From Streptacidiphilus sp041262165 (GTDB taxonomy: Bacteria > Actinomycetota > Actinomycetes > Streptomycetales > Streptomycetaceae): 64,000 bases of DNA. A model generated the notes under the pieces. The model was not told where the DNA came from, did no database searches, and worked only from the letters and a program-made list of their open reading frames with translations. The position numbers and the translations under genes are program-made. Positions 53,801 to 61,690 of the stretch are shown piece by piece; position 1 is the first letter of the stretch; the number at the start of each line of letters is the position of its first letter. The DNA is taken from contig NZ_JBGCBY010000007.1 in assembly GCF_041262165.1 (NCBI RefSeq), forward strand, positions 273,138 to 337,137, read 5' to 3'.

Positions 53801-54892
53801 CTGTCCAGCACGGACGAGACGATGATCGCGGACGTCGCCGCGGCGAACCCGCACACCATCGTGGTGATCAACAGCGGTTCGCCGGTGGTCATGCCGTGGC
53901 TCAACTCGGTCGCCGGGGTGTTCGAGAACTGGTACGGCGGGCAGGAGACCGGCGCCGCGATGGCCGCGCTGATCTTCGGCACCGCCAACCCGTCGGGCAA
54001 GCTGCCCGTCTCCTTCCCGGCCGCCCTGAGCCAGGTCCCGGCGCAGACAACCGAGCAGTGGCCGGGCACCTCGACCGGGGTGAACTTCAGCGAGGGCGTG
54101 AACATCGGCTACCGCTGGTACCAGTCCCAGAACATCACCCCCGCCTTCCCGTTCGGGTTCGGGCTGTCCTACACGAAGTTCTCCTTCTCCAACCTCAACG
54201 TCGGCGCCTTCAACGCCAACGGCACAGCGACCGCGACCGCGACGATCACCAACACCGGGGCGGTGGCCGGCGCGGACGTGCCGCAGCTGTACGTCGGCGA
54301 CCCTGCTGCCAGCCAGGACCCACCGGAGCAGCTCAGCGGCTTCCAGCGGGTCACCCTCAACCCCGGGCAGAGCACAACCGTCACCTTCCCGCTGACCGTC
54401 CACGACCTGGCCTCCTGGTCGTCGACGGACAACCAGTGGGAGGCCCAGGCGGGCACGTACTCGATCAAGGTCGGGGACGCGTCCGACAACCTGCCCCTGA
54501 CCAGCTCGACCACCCTGGCCCAGACCCTGACCGGGCAGATCGCCGCCGGTGCCTCGGGCGCGGGGGTCTCCCTGGCCAACACCGCGGTCAGCGCCAACGT
54601 CACGCCGAACTCGGGCGGGCCGGGCGCGGAGACAGTCGGCGTGGTCAACCCGTTCGGCTACAGCAGCCCGAAGGGCGCGGCGGTCTCCTTCGCCGTGCAG
54701 GCCGTGGACTCCAATGCGGCGGCGTCCCTCACCTTCACCGCGACCGGGCTGCCACCGGGCATCGCGATCGCGTCCAACGGCGCGATCTCCGGTTCCAGCA
54801 GCACGCTTGGGACCTACACAGTGACCGTGACGGCAACCGACCAGGCGCAAGTCTCCGGTACGGCCACCTTCGTGTGGTCCGTCGTGCGGTGA
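50888..54892 (+). CDS. large secreted GH3 beta-glycosidase with two CBM6-like and one F5/8-type module
   Basis: 1334 residues. ATG follows GAGGAAGG. Signal peptide: RALLTVVALLALSLAG with cleavage near AYA-AG. Two closely similar CBM6-like modules (about 55-215 and 230-390, TAGQWFKYTVNVATAGTYS and SGQWFKYTVQVATAGIYT), F5/8-C-type module (about 395-525, RWSSAASDPQWLEVDLG), GH3 N (about 550-860) with nucleophile Asp778 in ITSDWGAD, GH3 C from about 862 (EEGSVLLKNNGLLPLN), FN3-like (about 1100-1200) and a putative Ig-like end (about 1260-1334). It releases sugars from beta-linked oligosaccharides outside the cell, probably glucosides or xylosides. The LacI-type operator upstream suggests induction by its sugar. 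Confidence 0.94.
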   Translation: MRLLSHPLPPARGRMRAPRRRPAFRALLTVVALLALSLAGAHTTAYAAGSAPFGGTAAAVPGTVQAANYDTGGQGVAYNVSSTNGTANSYRTDGVDLEVTADTQDTTPAGGTDDMGWTTAGQWFKYTVNVATAGTYSVAFRVASPYGITDALHIADSSGTNLSGSVAVPNTGGYETWATVTASVSLTAGQQTLTVDQDSNGWNFHYLAFTLGSGGGGGGTGGDQPFGGVPAPVPGTVQGANYDTGGQGVAYNVSSTNGSANSYRSDGVDLEATADTQDTGAAGGAYNVGWTASGQWFKYTVQVATAGIYTVSLRVAAQSAITDALHIANSSGTNLSGSVAVPNTGSYQTWTTVTASLSLTAGQQTLTVDQDAGGWNLHYLAFTQGSGGGGGGPTEYCGTQDLALDQPTTASSTQDATNYPAADATDGDPGTRWSSAASDPQWLEVDLGSPQQICSVNLLWEDAYASAFQVQVSNDNSNWTSVYSTTTGTGGKQSISVLATDRYIRVYGTARATQFGYSIFEFDVYGLTTVAPVTGGNGNGGNGTCSWVGSTAPVAQRVQQVLNTMDQSEELSLVAGDGTSSYIGHIPGIPNLCIAPTNMQDGPNGVGDGTGGVTAFPDGENAAATWDPALIQQEGSAIGNEFAGKGVNVSLGPTTNLVRDPRWGRTYETYGEDPYLAGQITSAEVQGLQSQDVMAMVKHTAAYDQEQYPNGSNKETVSQKALEELYLAPFESSIEKSAPAAFMCSYAVVNGAASCQNADIQQKGLDGEANFGGFITSDWGADYSSVPSTEAGMDVAMPFSDAAALSAALTAGTLSQATLNANVARILTEMFAFGMFDNPQTGSLSTTVTSAAHQQTALQLGEEGSVLLKNNGLLPLNPNGNESIAVIGTDGGAGVELAGGGSGTVTSSNTIWPITGIQNAAGPNVKVTYTQGNDNGTTDIPQAVAAAQAATDAIIYVNAPEGEESDLTTLNLSSTDETMIADVAAANPHTIVVINSGSPVVMPWLNSVAGVFENWYGGQETGAAMAALIFGTANPSGKLPVSFPAALSQVPAQTTEQWPGTSTGVNFSEGVNIGYRWYQSQNITPAFPFGFGLSYTKFSFSNLNVGAFNANGTATATATITNTGAVAGADVPQLYVGDPAASQDPPEQLSGFQRVTLNPGQSTTVTFPLTVHDLASWSSTDNQWEAQAGTYSIKVGDASDNLPLTSSTTLAQTLTGQIAAGASGAGVSLANTAVSANVTPNSGGPGAETVGVVNPFGYSSPKGAAVSFAVQAVDSNAAASLTFTATGLPPGIAIASNGAISGSSSTLGTYTVTVTATDQAQVSGTATFVWSVVR

Positions 54893-54929
54893 TCCGTCGT
54901 GCAGTGAACTGAGCGACCGTCCTCGCAGT

Positions 54930-54967
54930 GATCATGGTGCCCCCGGCCTGCCGGGGGCACCATGATC
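54930..54967. terminator. terminator hairpin
   Basis: GATCATGGTGCCCCCGG (54930-54946) pairs perfectly over 17 bp with 54951-54967, loop CCTG. It sits between the convergent GH3 and epimerase genes and can stop both. Confidence 0.8.
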
Positions 54968-55013
54968 GGAGCGCGCAGCGGGTCCTGCGCATCGGCGCCC
55001 GACCCGGGCGTGG

Positions 55014-55895
55014 TCACCTGCGGTAGCTGCCGTTGCGGAACTCCTCGACGAGCGACGGACGCGACGGAGACCAGCCCAGCTCGGTCCGAGCCCTGGTCGC
55101 AACGGCGGCCTGGTCGAGCAGGAGGACTTCGGCGAAGTAGTCGCCCAGGCGCGCCCGCGCCTCGTCGTCGGAGCCGGGGACCGCTCCCGCGGCGCCGACG
55201 GCGACAGCGGCAGCCTCGGTCAGCTCGGCCACCGTCGGGTTCCGGCCGTCGCCGATCACGTAGTAGCCACGCGCCGAGTCGTCCTCCAGAACCCGCCGGA
55301 AGACCTCCGCCAGGTCGGCCACGTGCGCGGTGGACCAGCGCTGCCGCCCGGTGCCGACCATGATCAAATTTCCGGCCTCGTCCCGCGGCGAGCCGAGCAG
55401 CAGCCCGGGGATCCCTCCGCCGCCGTCGCCGTAGGCGACGCCGGGGACGATGACGGCCGTGCGCAGGTCCTTCGCCTCGAGCGCCCGCCGCTCGATCGGC
55501 TCCTTCCAGGCCACAAGCGCGGGGGCATTGAAGGCGGACTCCTCGCTGATCGAGGGATTGGCGCCATAGACCCACAGGCCACTGATCTGCAGGTAGGGCT
55601 TGCCGGTGCCGGCGTAGGCGTCGATCACCGCGTCGACCACGGCGGAGTCCAGGTCCGCGCTCGTGGCGTCCCCGGGACTGGCGGTGTGGACGGCCCCGTC
55701 CGCGTCGCCGAGCAGGCGCACGAGCGTTGGCCGATCGTAGAGGTCGACCACGGCCGAGGTGGCGCCCTTCGCGGCGACCGCGTCCGCCTGGGCGGCGTCG
55801 CGAACGAGCGCGGTCACCTGGTGGCCGTGGTCGAGCAGTTCGGTGAGGACGTGCGATCCGATGAACCCTGTTGCTCCGGTGAGTGTGATTTTCAT
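55014..55895 (-). CDS. NAD-dependent epimerase/dehydratase family protein
   Basis: 293 residues, atypical extended SDR. Cofactor motif TLTGATGFIGSHV (GxxGxxG near 8-13), ALVRDAAQA, then VHTASPGDATSADL and the catalytic-like Tyr in LWVYGANPSISE. It may act on small aldehydes or NADPH-linked isomers. AGGAGG lies 9 bases before ATG 55895. Two MarR-regulon sites lie in the 299-bp gap upstream shared with the decayed pirin. Confidence 0.87.
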   Translation of the reverse strand: MKITLTGATGFIGSHVLTELLDHGHQVTALVRDAAQADAVAAKGATSAVVDLYDRPTLVRLLGDADGAVHTASPGDATSADLDSAVVDAVIDAYAGTGKPYLQISGLWVYGANPSISEESAFNAPALVAWKEPIERRALEAKDLRTAVIVPGVAYGDGGGGIPGLLLGSPRDEAGNLIMVGTGRQRWSTAHVADLAEVFRRVLEDDSARGYYVIGDGRNPTVAELTEAAAVAVGAAGAVPGSDDEARARLGDYFAEVLLLDQAAVATRARTELGWSPSRPSLVEEFRNGSYRR

Positions 55896-56018
55896 GGCCG
55901 GCTGGCCTCCTGTCTTGATCGTCAGTGCGGGCGACCGTGGCGGCGCCCGCTCTTCGGTTTACCGACGTACCTGGTGACGAGGTTCCAACATGCACACAAA
56001 TCGACCCTAGACCCATCT

Positions 56019-56035
56019 GACTTGAATCGTCAACT
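56019..56035 (-). promoter_or_regulatory. MarR-regulon site S1
   Basis: AGTTGACGATTCAAGTC on the minus strand, matching the local 17-bp consensus AsTTGAnnrTTmAwGTt. 124 bp upstream of the epimerase start. Confidence 0.55.
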
Positions 56036-56109
56036 CAGAGCGTCCTACGTCGACGCGCGGTTCACGCACTACAGACCGCCAATCAGCCCGATGCAAGATC
56101 GATTGGACA

Positions 56110-56126
56110 ACTTGAATATTCATGTT
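56110..56126 (+). promoter_or_regulatory. MarR-regulon site S2
   Basis: ACTTGAATATTCATGTT, 69 bp before the pirin start at 56195. Confidence 0.55.
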
Positions 56127-56194
56127 AATCTGCCCCGCCCTGCCCGCAGTCCGGGCCCATCTGCCCCCACTGGCAATCGGAATGGATGCGCCCC

Positions 56195-56810
56195 ATGAGC
56201 ACGACACAGACACCACTGGTCGACGTGCGCCGCACCGGCGACCGATCGGAGGCCAGGCTCTCCTGGCTGCACGGCAGGCACTCCTTCTGGGTGGGCGGGC
56301 AGCCCTACGATCCGGGCAACACCCACCACGGCCTGCTGCTGGTCCACAACGAGGACGTCATTCAGCCGGGGACCGGCTTCGAGACCCATCCGCATCAGGA
56401 CATGGAGATCGTCACCTGGGTGCTCGAGTGCATCAGGACTCGACCGGCAACTGCGGCGTCATCTACCCGGGCCTCGCTCAGCGGATGAGCGCCGGCGCCG
56501 GCATCCTGCACTCGGCCTGGTCGCCGTGGCCTCCGGCATGGCCAAGCACGACGGTGCCGCCGCCGTCCGCTTCGGGAACCGTCGTGCGGCCGTGTACGCG
56601 GCCCGGCTGAACCCCGGACAGCCTGTGCAGTTGCCTGAGGTGCCGTACCTGCACATGTTCGTCACCAGCGGTTCGGTCGACCTGGAAGGCGCCGGCGCGC
56701 TTGCCGCGGGCGACGCCGCGCGGTTCACGGCGACCGGCGGTCAGCGGGTTAGCGCCTTCGCCCCTGCCGGAATCCTCGTCTGGGAGATGCACGCCGATCT
56801 CGCGAACTGA
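56195..56810 (+). pseudogene. pirin-family protein, multiply frameshifted
   Basis: Pirin is an iron-binding double-cupin protein with quercetinase-like activity. The start (MSTTQTPLVDVRRT, LHGRHSFWVGGQPYDPGNTHHG, GTGFETHPHQDMEIVTWVLE) is in one frame. The next piece HQDSTGNCGVIYPGLAQRMS, AGAGILHS is in a second frame from about 56437, and the C-terminal cupin (VASGMAKHDGAAAVRFGNRR...GILVWEM) in a third from about 56526. A stretch of about 40-50 residues between LHS and VASGM is missing. At least two shifts and one deletion make the gene inactive although its promoter region still carries sites S1 and S2. Confidence 0.85.
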
Positions 56811-56932
56811 GAGTCGCGGCCGACAGTACGCTGGCCGGGCCGACGTCCGGCCAAGTATCCTTGAAGGGTCAACTGACGAACAGGCACCCACCGGCGACCA
56901 ATGCCCAGGAGCGCAGGGGATCGCGGATTTCA

Positions 56933-56949
56933 GGTTGACGGTTAAAGTT
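56933..56949 (+). promoter_or_regulatory. MarR-regulon site S3
   Basis: GGTTGACGGTTAAAGTT, 44 bp before the marR start, position fit for autoregulation. Confidence 0.6.
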
Positions 56950-56993
56950 GCCACCCGAGGCAGAACATCAGAAGGGACTGGTACTCTCGCCAA

Positions 56994-57491
56994 ATGACCA
57001 CGACCGAGCACGCGTCGCAGACCGATGACCACGGGGACCTGTGGCTCACGCCGGGCGAGCTCAGCTCATGGCTGTCGGTGGTCCGGCTGATCACCCGGCT
57101 GCCCTGGGCCATCGACGGCCAACTCCAGCGCGACGCCGATCTGAGCATGATCGAATACATGACCATGGCGATGCTGGCCGAGGCGCCGGAGTGGACCATG
57201 CGGATGAGCGAGCTGGCCGAGAGGACCAGCGCGTCCCTGTCGCGCCTGTCCCACCTGGTCAAACGCCTGGAGTCGCGCGGTTACCTGCGGCGCGAACCGG
57301 ACCCGTCCGACGGGCGCTTCACCAACGCCATCCTGCTGCCGGCCGGGATGCACAAGTTGGAGGAGGCCGCGCCGGGCCACGTGGCGTTCGTGCGCCACCT
57401 GGTGATCAACAGCCTGTCCGCCGAGCGGCTGCGCCGACTCGGCCAGGACGCCGAGCGGATCGTGCAACGGATCGACTCGCCGGCGCGCTGA
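56994..57491 (+). CDS. MarR-family transcriptional regulator
   Basis: 165 residues. Winged helix-turn-helix at about 60-125: MSELAERTSASLSRLSHLVKRLESRGYLRREPDPSDGRFTNAIL. The helices before (LSSWLSVVRLITRLPWAIDGQLQ) and after (APGHVAFVRHLVINSL) form the dimer interface. No reactive cysteine is present, so ligand rather than thiol oxidation is the likely signal. ATG 56994. Site S3 lies just upstream and four further copies flank neighbouring genes, so it probably controls the epimerase, former pirin and SnoaL genes. Confidence 0.93.
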   Translation: MTTTEHASQTDDHGDLWLTPGELSSWLSVVRLITRLPWAIDGQLQRDADLSMIEYMTMAMLAEAPEWTMRMSELAERTSASLSRLSHLVKRLESRGYLRREPDPSDGRFTNAILLPAGMHKLEEAAPGHVAFVRHLVINSLSAERLRRLGQDAERIVQRIDSPAR

Positions 57492-57504
57492 CACAGCCCC
57501 GATC

Positions 57505-57535
57505 GGGCCCCGCCGCACCCCGTGCGGCGGGGCCC
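57505..57535 (+). terminator. terminator hairpin after marR
   Basis: GGGCCCCGCCGCAC pairs perfectly (14 bp) with GTGCGGCGGGGCCC across a 3-base loop, 13 bp after the marR stop. Confidence 0.8.
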
Positions 57536-57589
57536 CGTCATTCCCACTGCCTGCGCAGAGTCGTCCGGGTGACCGAAGCAAGCTGCATT

Positions 57590-57606
57590 TACATGAACAG
57601 TCAAGT
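57590..57606 (-). promoter_or_regulatory. MarR-regulon site S4
   Basis: ACTTGACTGTTCATGTA on the minus strand, upstream of the SnoaL-like gene. It shares 14 of 17 bases with S2. Confidence 0.5.
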
Positions 57607-57676
57607 TGAAGCAAGCGGCCATGGCGTCGCTGAACTAGATAGTCAGGGTTTGGTCGAGCTCTTGCGCTCTCATATG

Positions 57677-57693
57677 ACTTGAGTGTTAAAGTT
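57677..57693 (+). promoter_or_regulatory. MarR-regulon site S5
   Basis: ACTTGAGTGTTAAAGTT, 117 bp before the SnoaL-like gene. Confidence 0.55.
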
Positions 57694-57810
57694 ATCGGCG
57701 AGGCAGGCGGTTGCGGGCCGGAAGGCTTCACGCCGCCGCACGCCGAGCACATGGAACGCACCACACGGATCAGCGACCCGGCACCGGGGAGCAGGACCAA
57801 GGAGAGCGTC

Positions 57811-58389
57811 ATGAACAAGCGGCAACGCATCGCCCTGGGAGCGGCCCTGGCCGCGGTCGCCGTCGGCGGCCTGACGGTCACGGGCTCCGCGGCGAACGCA
57901 CAGACGACCAGCACCCAGAGCGCCGGACGGACGGCCGGAGCATTCCCTGCCCGGGAGTCCGGAGAAGTCCGGGCCAACGAGGCAGTGGTGGAGGCGTTCA
58001 TGCGGGACGTCCTCAACGGACACCACGGCGACCATGCGGCGAGGTACTTCACCGCGGACATGCAGTGGCACGGCGGCACGGTCGGCACCGTCGCCGGACG
58101 CGACAACGTCACCGGTCTGATGACCACCGTGGTGACTTCGCTCCCGGACCTGCACGCCGCTCAGCAGGACATCGTCGGCCAGGGCGACGAGGTGGTGGTC
58201 CGACTGGTCGTGACCGGCACGCAGACCGGGCCTCTGCTGGGCATCCCCGCCAGCGGGCGAGCGGTGCGCTGGGACGCGACCGACCTCTACCGGCTGGACC
58301 ACGGCAAGATCGCCGAGGAGTGGGCCGCCGAGGACTTCACCGCCTTCCTGGCCGACACCGGCACCTACAGGGCCCCCTGGATCCGATAA
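57811..58389 (+). CDS. secreted SnoaL-like (ester cyclase/NTF2-fold) protein
   Basis: 192 residues. Signal peptide MNKRQRIALGAALAAVAVGG with cleavage near ANA-QT. The mature domain (about 55-190) is SnoaL-like: EAVVEAFMRDVLNGHHGDHAARYFTADMQWHGG, VTSLPDLHAAQQDIVGQGDEVVVRLVVTGTQTG and VRWDATDLYRLDHGKIAEEW. Cytoplasmic relatives are polyketide cyclases; exported ones are unassigned. ATG 57811 follows AAGGAG. It is preceded by sites S4 and S5, so MarR control is likely. Confidence 0.87.
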   Translation: MNKRQRIALGAALAAVAVGGLTVTGSAANAQTTSTQSAGRTAGAFPARESGEVRANEAVVEAFMRDVLNGHHGDHAARYFTADMQWHGGTVGTVAGRDNVTGLMTTVVTSLPDLHAAQQDIVGQGDEVVVRLVVTGTQTGPLLGIPASGRAVRWDATDLYRLDHGKIAEEWAAEDFTAFLADTGTYRAPWIR

Positions 58390-59424
58390 GTTTGACTCTG
58401 AGCTTGACTCTGTCTGGGATCTTGGTGTTCGGCTGCCTGTGATTATGGCGGTGCGTCAGCTTTGCGGGTGTACGAGGCCTGTGAGACCGGCGAGGGGGGA
58501 CGGTAGTGCTCTGACCGCTAGGTTCACCGGGTTGGGGCGGGCCGGTCGGCAGGCGGTGTGTAGTGCCGGCCTGGGTGCTGGGCGGGCGGCGAGTCGAGGA
58601 CGTCTTCCAACGGTCCTCCGGTGAGCAGGTGTTCCAGTGCCCGTCGGTTGGCTCAGTGGGCGATCACCAGGATTCTGCTGCCGTCCCATCCGGCGGCGAG
58701 GCCGTGGAGGAACGTGTCGGTGGCCCTGAAGATCTGGTGGTAGCTCCGGCCGCCGGGGAACGGTTCGTCGATGCGCTGGGCTCGCTGAGCGGCGACGAGG
58801 GGCAGCGGGCTTCCGTCACCGTAGTTGCACCCACGCAGTCGAGTGTCCTGGTGGGCTGTGGGGGGGCAGTGTGGGCGGTGCGGACGGTGTGGTGCGGGTT
58901 GGGGGCGAATGGGGCCGGGAGGCGGTGGTGTGGTCGGTGGGCGGGCAGTTGTTGGGTTTGGCGGTGGCCTGGTTCGGAGGGTTCATCGGGGGGCGGCTGG
59001 TGGTGTTCCCGGTTTCGTTGTGGGTGGTGGTGGTGGTGTGTGTCTCGTAGGGGATTTCTGGTGCGGTCGGGGCTGCGCGGGTGTTGTGGTGGGTCAGGGT
59101 GTGTCGGTGTGTCGCGTTCGGGGCAAGGGGGCGGTGCTGCTGCGGGTTCTTGGCTGCTTGGGTCGGCTCGACGGCTCAAGACGCCCTACGCGCTCAAGTG
59201 TTGCGCTCTGCGGGTGGTGTCGCCCTGTCGGCGGTGTGGTGACGGGGCGTCGGGGGTTGTGGTGCTGGTCCGGGCCGGGTGTGGGGCTGTAGTGAGGCGG
59301 TGTTTTGTCTCTTGTGGCGCGGTGGTCCTGGCAGCGGCGAGTCAGTGGCTGCGGTGTGGGGCGGTGTCGGTTCGGTCGGCTGTGCGGGGGGTCAGTTGTA
59401 GCTGGTCCCCGGCTGTGCGGGGGG
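58390..59424. other. 1-kb T/G-rich region, no intact gene
   Basis: Long open frames on both strands translate to Cys/Trp/Gly/Arg-rich or His/Pro-rich sequence and are composition artefacts. The only recognisable content is the histidine phosphatase remnant at 58557-58830. Just after the SnoaL gene TTGACTCTG occurs twice 12 bp apart (58392 and 58404). Confidence 0.5.
58557..58830 (-). pseudogene. histidine phosphatase (phosphoglycerate mutase-like) fragment with in-frame stop
   Basis: The minus strand reads GNYGDGSPLPLVAAQRAQRI, FPGGRSYHQIFRATDTFLHG and GSRILVIAH*ANRRALEHLL. The asterisk is TGA (58653-58655) where the family has Ser in AHSAN. The N-terminal RHG phosphohistidine motif is absent. 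So this is the C-terminal half of a decayed phosphatase. Confidence 0.7.
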
Positions 59425-59438
59425 TCAGTTGTAGCTGG
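59378..59438 (+). repeat. 28-bp direct repeat at the 3' end of a decayed gene
   Basis: 59378-59405 and 59411-59438 are identical (GGCTGTGCGGGGGGTCAGTT...). The unit contains the stop and the last codons of the peptidoglycan-binding pseudogene, so its end has been duplicated. Confidence 0.8.
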
Positions 59439-59865
59439 TGGGTAGGTACTGGAAGCAGTATCCGTTGTTGGGGTTGGTGTAGCCGTAGTCGCCGAGTTCG
59501 ACGATTGCGTCGCCTGTGTGTTGGCCCACTGCGCGGTCTATGGTGATGCCTTGGAGTTGCAGGGCTTTGCTGGCGTCGTATTGGAAGGCGACCGCGGCGG
59601 CCCTGGTGTCGGGCCCCCAGAGGCCGTCCTGGGACAGCGTCGGGTTCATGTGCGGCATAGGGCCGTCCAGGGTGTCGGACTAGTGGCTCTCGAAGTAGTT
59701 CAGGCTCTCTTGGAGGCATCAGACGGCGTGGGTGTTGTTCGTGTGGCCGTCGCCGGTGTAGGGGGCGCTGCTCGAAGCGCTGGCGGGTCCCGTCTGGACG
59801 AACAGGGCCGACCCGGCCGGTGTCAGGGCCACGGCGCTTTTGGTCGTCTTCGACTTGATGCTCAA
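59425..59865 (-). pseudogene. peptidoglycan-binding-like secreted protein, two in-frame stops
   Basis: Paralogue of the intact gene at 60001. TTG 59865 (GAGGGA upstream) begins LSIKSKTTKSAVALTPAGSA, a signal peptide. The mature part reads DGHTNNTHAV*CLQESLNYFESH*SD; the first stop is TGA where the paralogue has Trp (HGVWCLQESL), the second is TAG. The rest (LSQDGLWGPDTRAAAVAFQ, GYTNPNNGYCFQYLPTSYN) is intact. About 50-60% similar to its neighbour, so an old tandem duplication. Confidence 0.8.
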
Positions 59866-60000
59866 GTCTTGTCCCTCGTTGGGTTGTTGCCGGTTTTGCG
59901 ATCCTGGCCGTCGAATTCGTTTTGGTCGCAGCGGTTGGCGTGATAGGGGTGACCGGGCTCGCCGGGTCGTGTGGGAAGTGGTGCGGGGCATGACTTGATG

Positions 60001-60429
60001 TCAGTTGTAGAGGGTGGGCAGGTACTGGAAGCAGTAGCCGAAGGTGTAGCCGGTGTCGCCGTAGGCGACGACGGCGTTCCCGGTCTGGGGGCCCACGATT
60101 CCGTCTTCACTGAGGGCCAGGCCCCCGCCGGGGCCGCTGTTCAGGTCCTTCTGGAAGGTGGTGACGGCCTGCTTCGTCTGGGGGCCCCAGATTCCGTCTT
60201 GGGCGAGGTTCGAGATGGCATAGGGGTACTGGTGCTTGTCGTTCGAGTGGGCCTGGAACCAGTTCAGGCTCTCCTGAAGGCACCACACCCCGTGGGTGTT
60301 GTTGGGGTAGCCGTCGCCGATGTCGGAGGCGTTGGTGCTGGCGTTGGCGGCGCCGGTCATGCTGACCAGGGTTGTGGCCGCTATGGCAGCGGCCGCCGCG
60401 CTCTTGGCGATGTTGTTCTTGATGCCCAC
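60001..60429 (-). CDS. secreted peptidoglycan-binding-like protein
   Basis: 142 residues. GTG 60429 has AAGGAG 7 bases before it. Signal peptide VGIKNNIAKSAAAAAIAATT with cleavage near ANA-ST. The mature region contains a PG_binding_1-type repeat (LAQDGIWGPQTKQAVTTFQKDL) and a second shorter one (LSEDGIVGPQTGNAVVAYG), with a conserved Cys pair (VWCLQES, GYCFQYL). It is small, without a catalytic domain. It may attach to the wall or modulate hydrolases. A broken paralogue lies just downstream. Confidence 0.82.
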   Translation of the reverse strand: MGIKNNIAKSAAAAAIAATTLVSMTGAANASTNASDIGDGYPNNTHGVWCLQESLNWFQAHSNDKHQYPYAISNLAQDGIWGPQTKQAVTTFQKDLNSGPGGGLALSEDGIVGPQTGNAVVAYGDTGYTFGYCFQYLPTLYN

Positions 60430-61279
60430 GTGTTTCTCCTTGGTGCATGGGGATCGACCGGGGGGTCTGCCGGTCGGACGCAATCTGGCTTGGGTCCGCT
60501 CTCCCGCGTAGGGGAGAGGGCGCTTGATCGGACGCTGGCAGTGATGCGGGGGGCGAACGCCGTCCGGTGTCCCGGGCTGCCGGAGAGTCGTGGCGTGTTG
60601 TGGCGGCCCGGAGCAGCGGTGATGGTCCGCGGCAGCACACGATCGCTGACGTCTTCCAGAAGACTGGTGCACCGCGCGGCCCCGACGCAACGAGTGGCCG
60701 CATGCCACGTCGCCTGTCCCACTGTCTCAAGGCGCTGACCGGCTATTTGAGACGCTCAAGAAAAAAATCTTGAGACGACGTACGGAGTCCTCGTGGGCGA
60801 GGAGGGACTTGCCTGCCGCAGTTCAAGGTGGACGCTGTTGCGCTGTACTGCTCGCGTGGGGACGTCCCGGTGGCCTCGGCAGCCACTGGTGCGGGGCGAG
60901 GACTGAGACGCTTCGGAGCGGGATCCGCGGCCGAGCCGCAGGGTGTCTGTGGTACTCGGCGCCGACCGTGGAGGTGTTGAGGATCCAGTTCGGCGGGGGA
61001 GTGGCATCACCGGTCCGAGCACCCCGAGACGGCGGTGCTCGGGCACCCAGGCCCCGTTCATCGCGAACCTCGGATCAAGGCGCCGATTGTGCGTGAGCAC
61101 AGCGGAGGGCAAGGCGACGGCGTCGAGGTCTGCCGTGTCGACCGTCTCCAGCGGCGCGAGCGCCGCCTGCTGATCGGCGGGCCTGGGCACGCGAATGCGC
61201 ACGCCGGCACCGACCGCTGCTCCTTGACCGTCCGCGTGCCCGCGACGCCCGTCCCGTGCCACCCTCGACGATCAGCTCA
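60430..61279. other. intergenic and decayed DNA between paralogue and Nudix remnant
   Basis: No intact gene seen. A dyad GTCTTC-CA-GAAGAC is at about 60657-60670. A minus-strand stretch (61060-61200) reads LETVDTADLDAVALPSAVLTH and RRLDPRFAMNGAWV, which looks like protein of unknown family. It has no start and changes into Arg/Pro-rich sequence downstream, so it is a remnant. Confidence 0.4.
60755..60774. promoter_or_regulatory. AT-rich dyad with A-run
   Basis: CTCAAGA and TCTTGAG flank six further A residues (60755-60774). GTCTCAA/TTGAGAC occurs three more times within 60 bp (60724, 60747, 60770). Unusual for this DNA; either terminator-like or a binding site cluster. Confidence 0.4.
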
Positions 61280-61690
61280 CCACCGGGTTCTGCCGGTTCG
61301 GACCGCCAGTCAGTCAGCGGGCGCAGTCCCGGGAGTGGGGGTGAAAGTGAAAGGCTGCTGGGCCGGTGCAGTGGCGGGGCGTGGTTGAGCCGGCGCTGAT
61401 CGGGTGCGTCCAGCACAGGCAGATCGGCGAGCGGGTGCCAGGCCACCTCCACAGCCTCCGCGTCGTTGGCCCGGGCCTGGCCGCCTGTGGCGCGGCTGCG
61501 GAGGGCGGGTTCGCGGGTACTGGGCCTGATCGCCGTTGGGGTAGGTGGGCGGGGGCGCGGCGTCTATGGATGTCAGCCGCTGCGGGACGGTGTTGACGCC
61601 GGTCTCCTGCAGGCACTCGCGCACTGCTGCGTCTCTCGCGGTGGCGGCCGGGCGCGGCGCCGGGCTTGTTGTGCGGGTCCCGCGGCTGCC
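61280..61690 (-). pseudogene. Nudix hydrolase, frameshifted
   Basis: The second half of a Nudix box reads RDAAVRECLQETGVNTVPQR, followed by DAAPPPTYPNGDQAQY. The next family-typical piece (GGQARANDAEAVEVAWHPLADLPVL) is in another frame, so at least one shift lies near 61520-61560. The front half of the box (GG..EPGE) is not readable. Inactive. Confidence 0.65.

Noticed and set aside
53116..54912. 598-codon plus-strand frame overlapping the GH3 gene
   Set aside because: A +1 frame shadow, Arg-rich, inside a clear GH3 coding sequence.
58563..59546. 327-codon plus-strand open frame in the T/G-rich region
   Set aside because: Cys/Trp/Gly/Arg-rich, no domain; antisense to the phosphatase remnant and pseudogene end.
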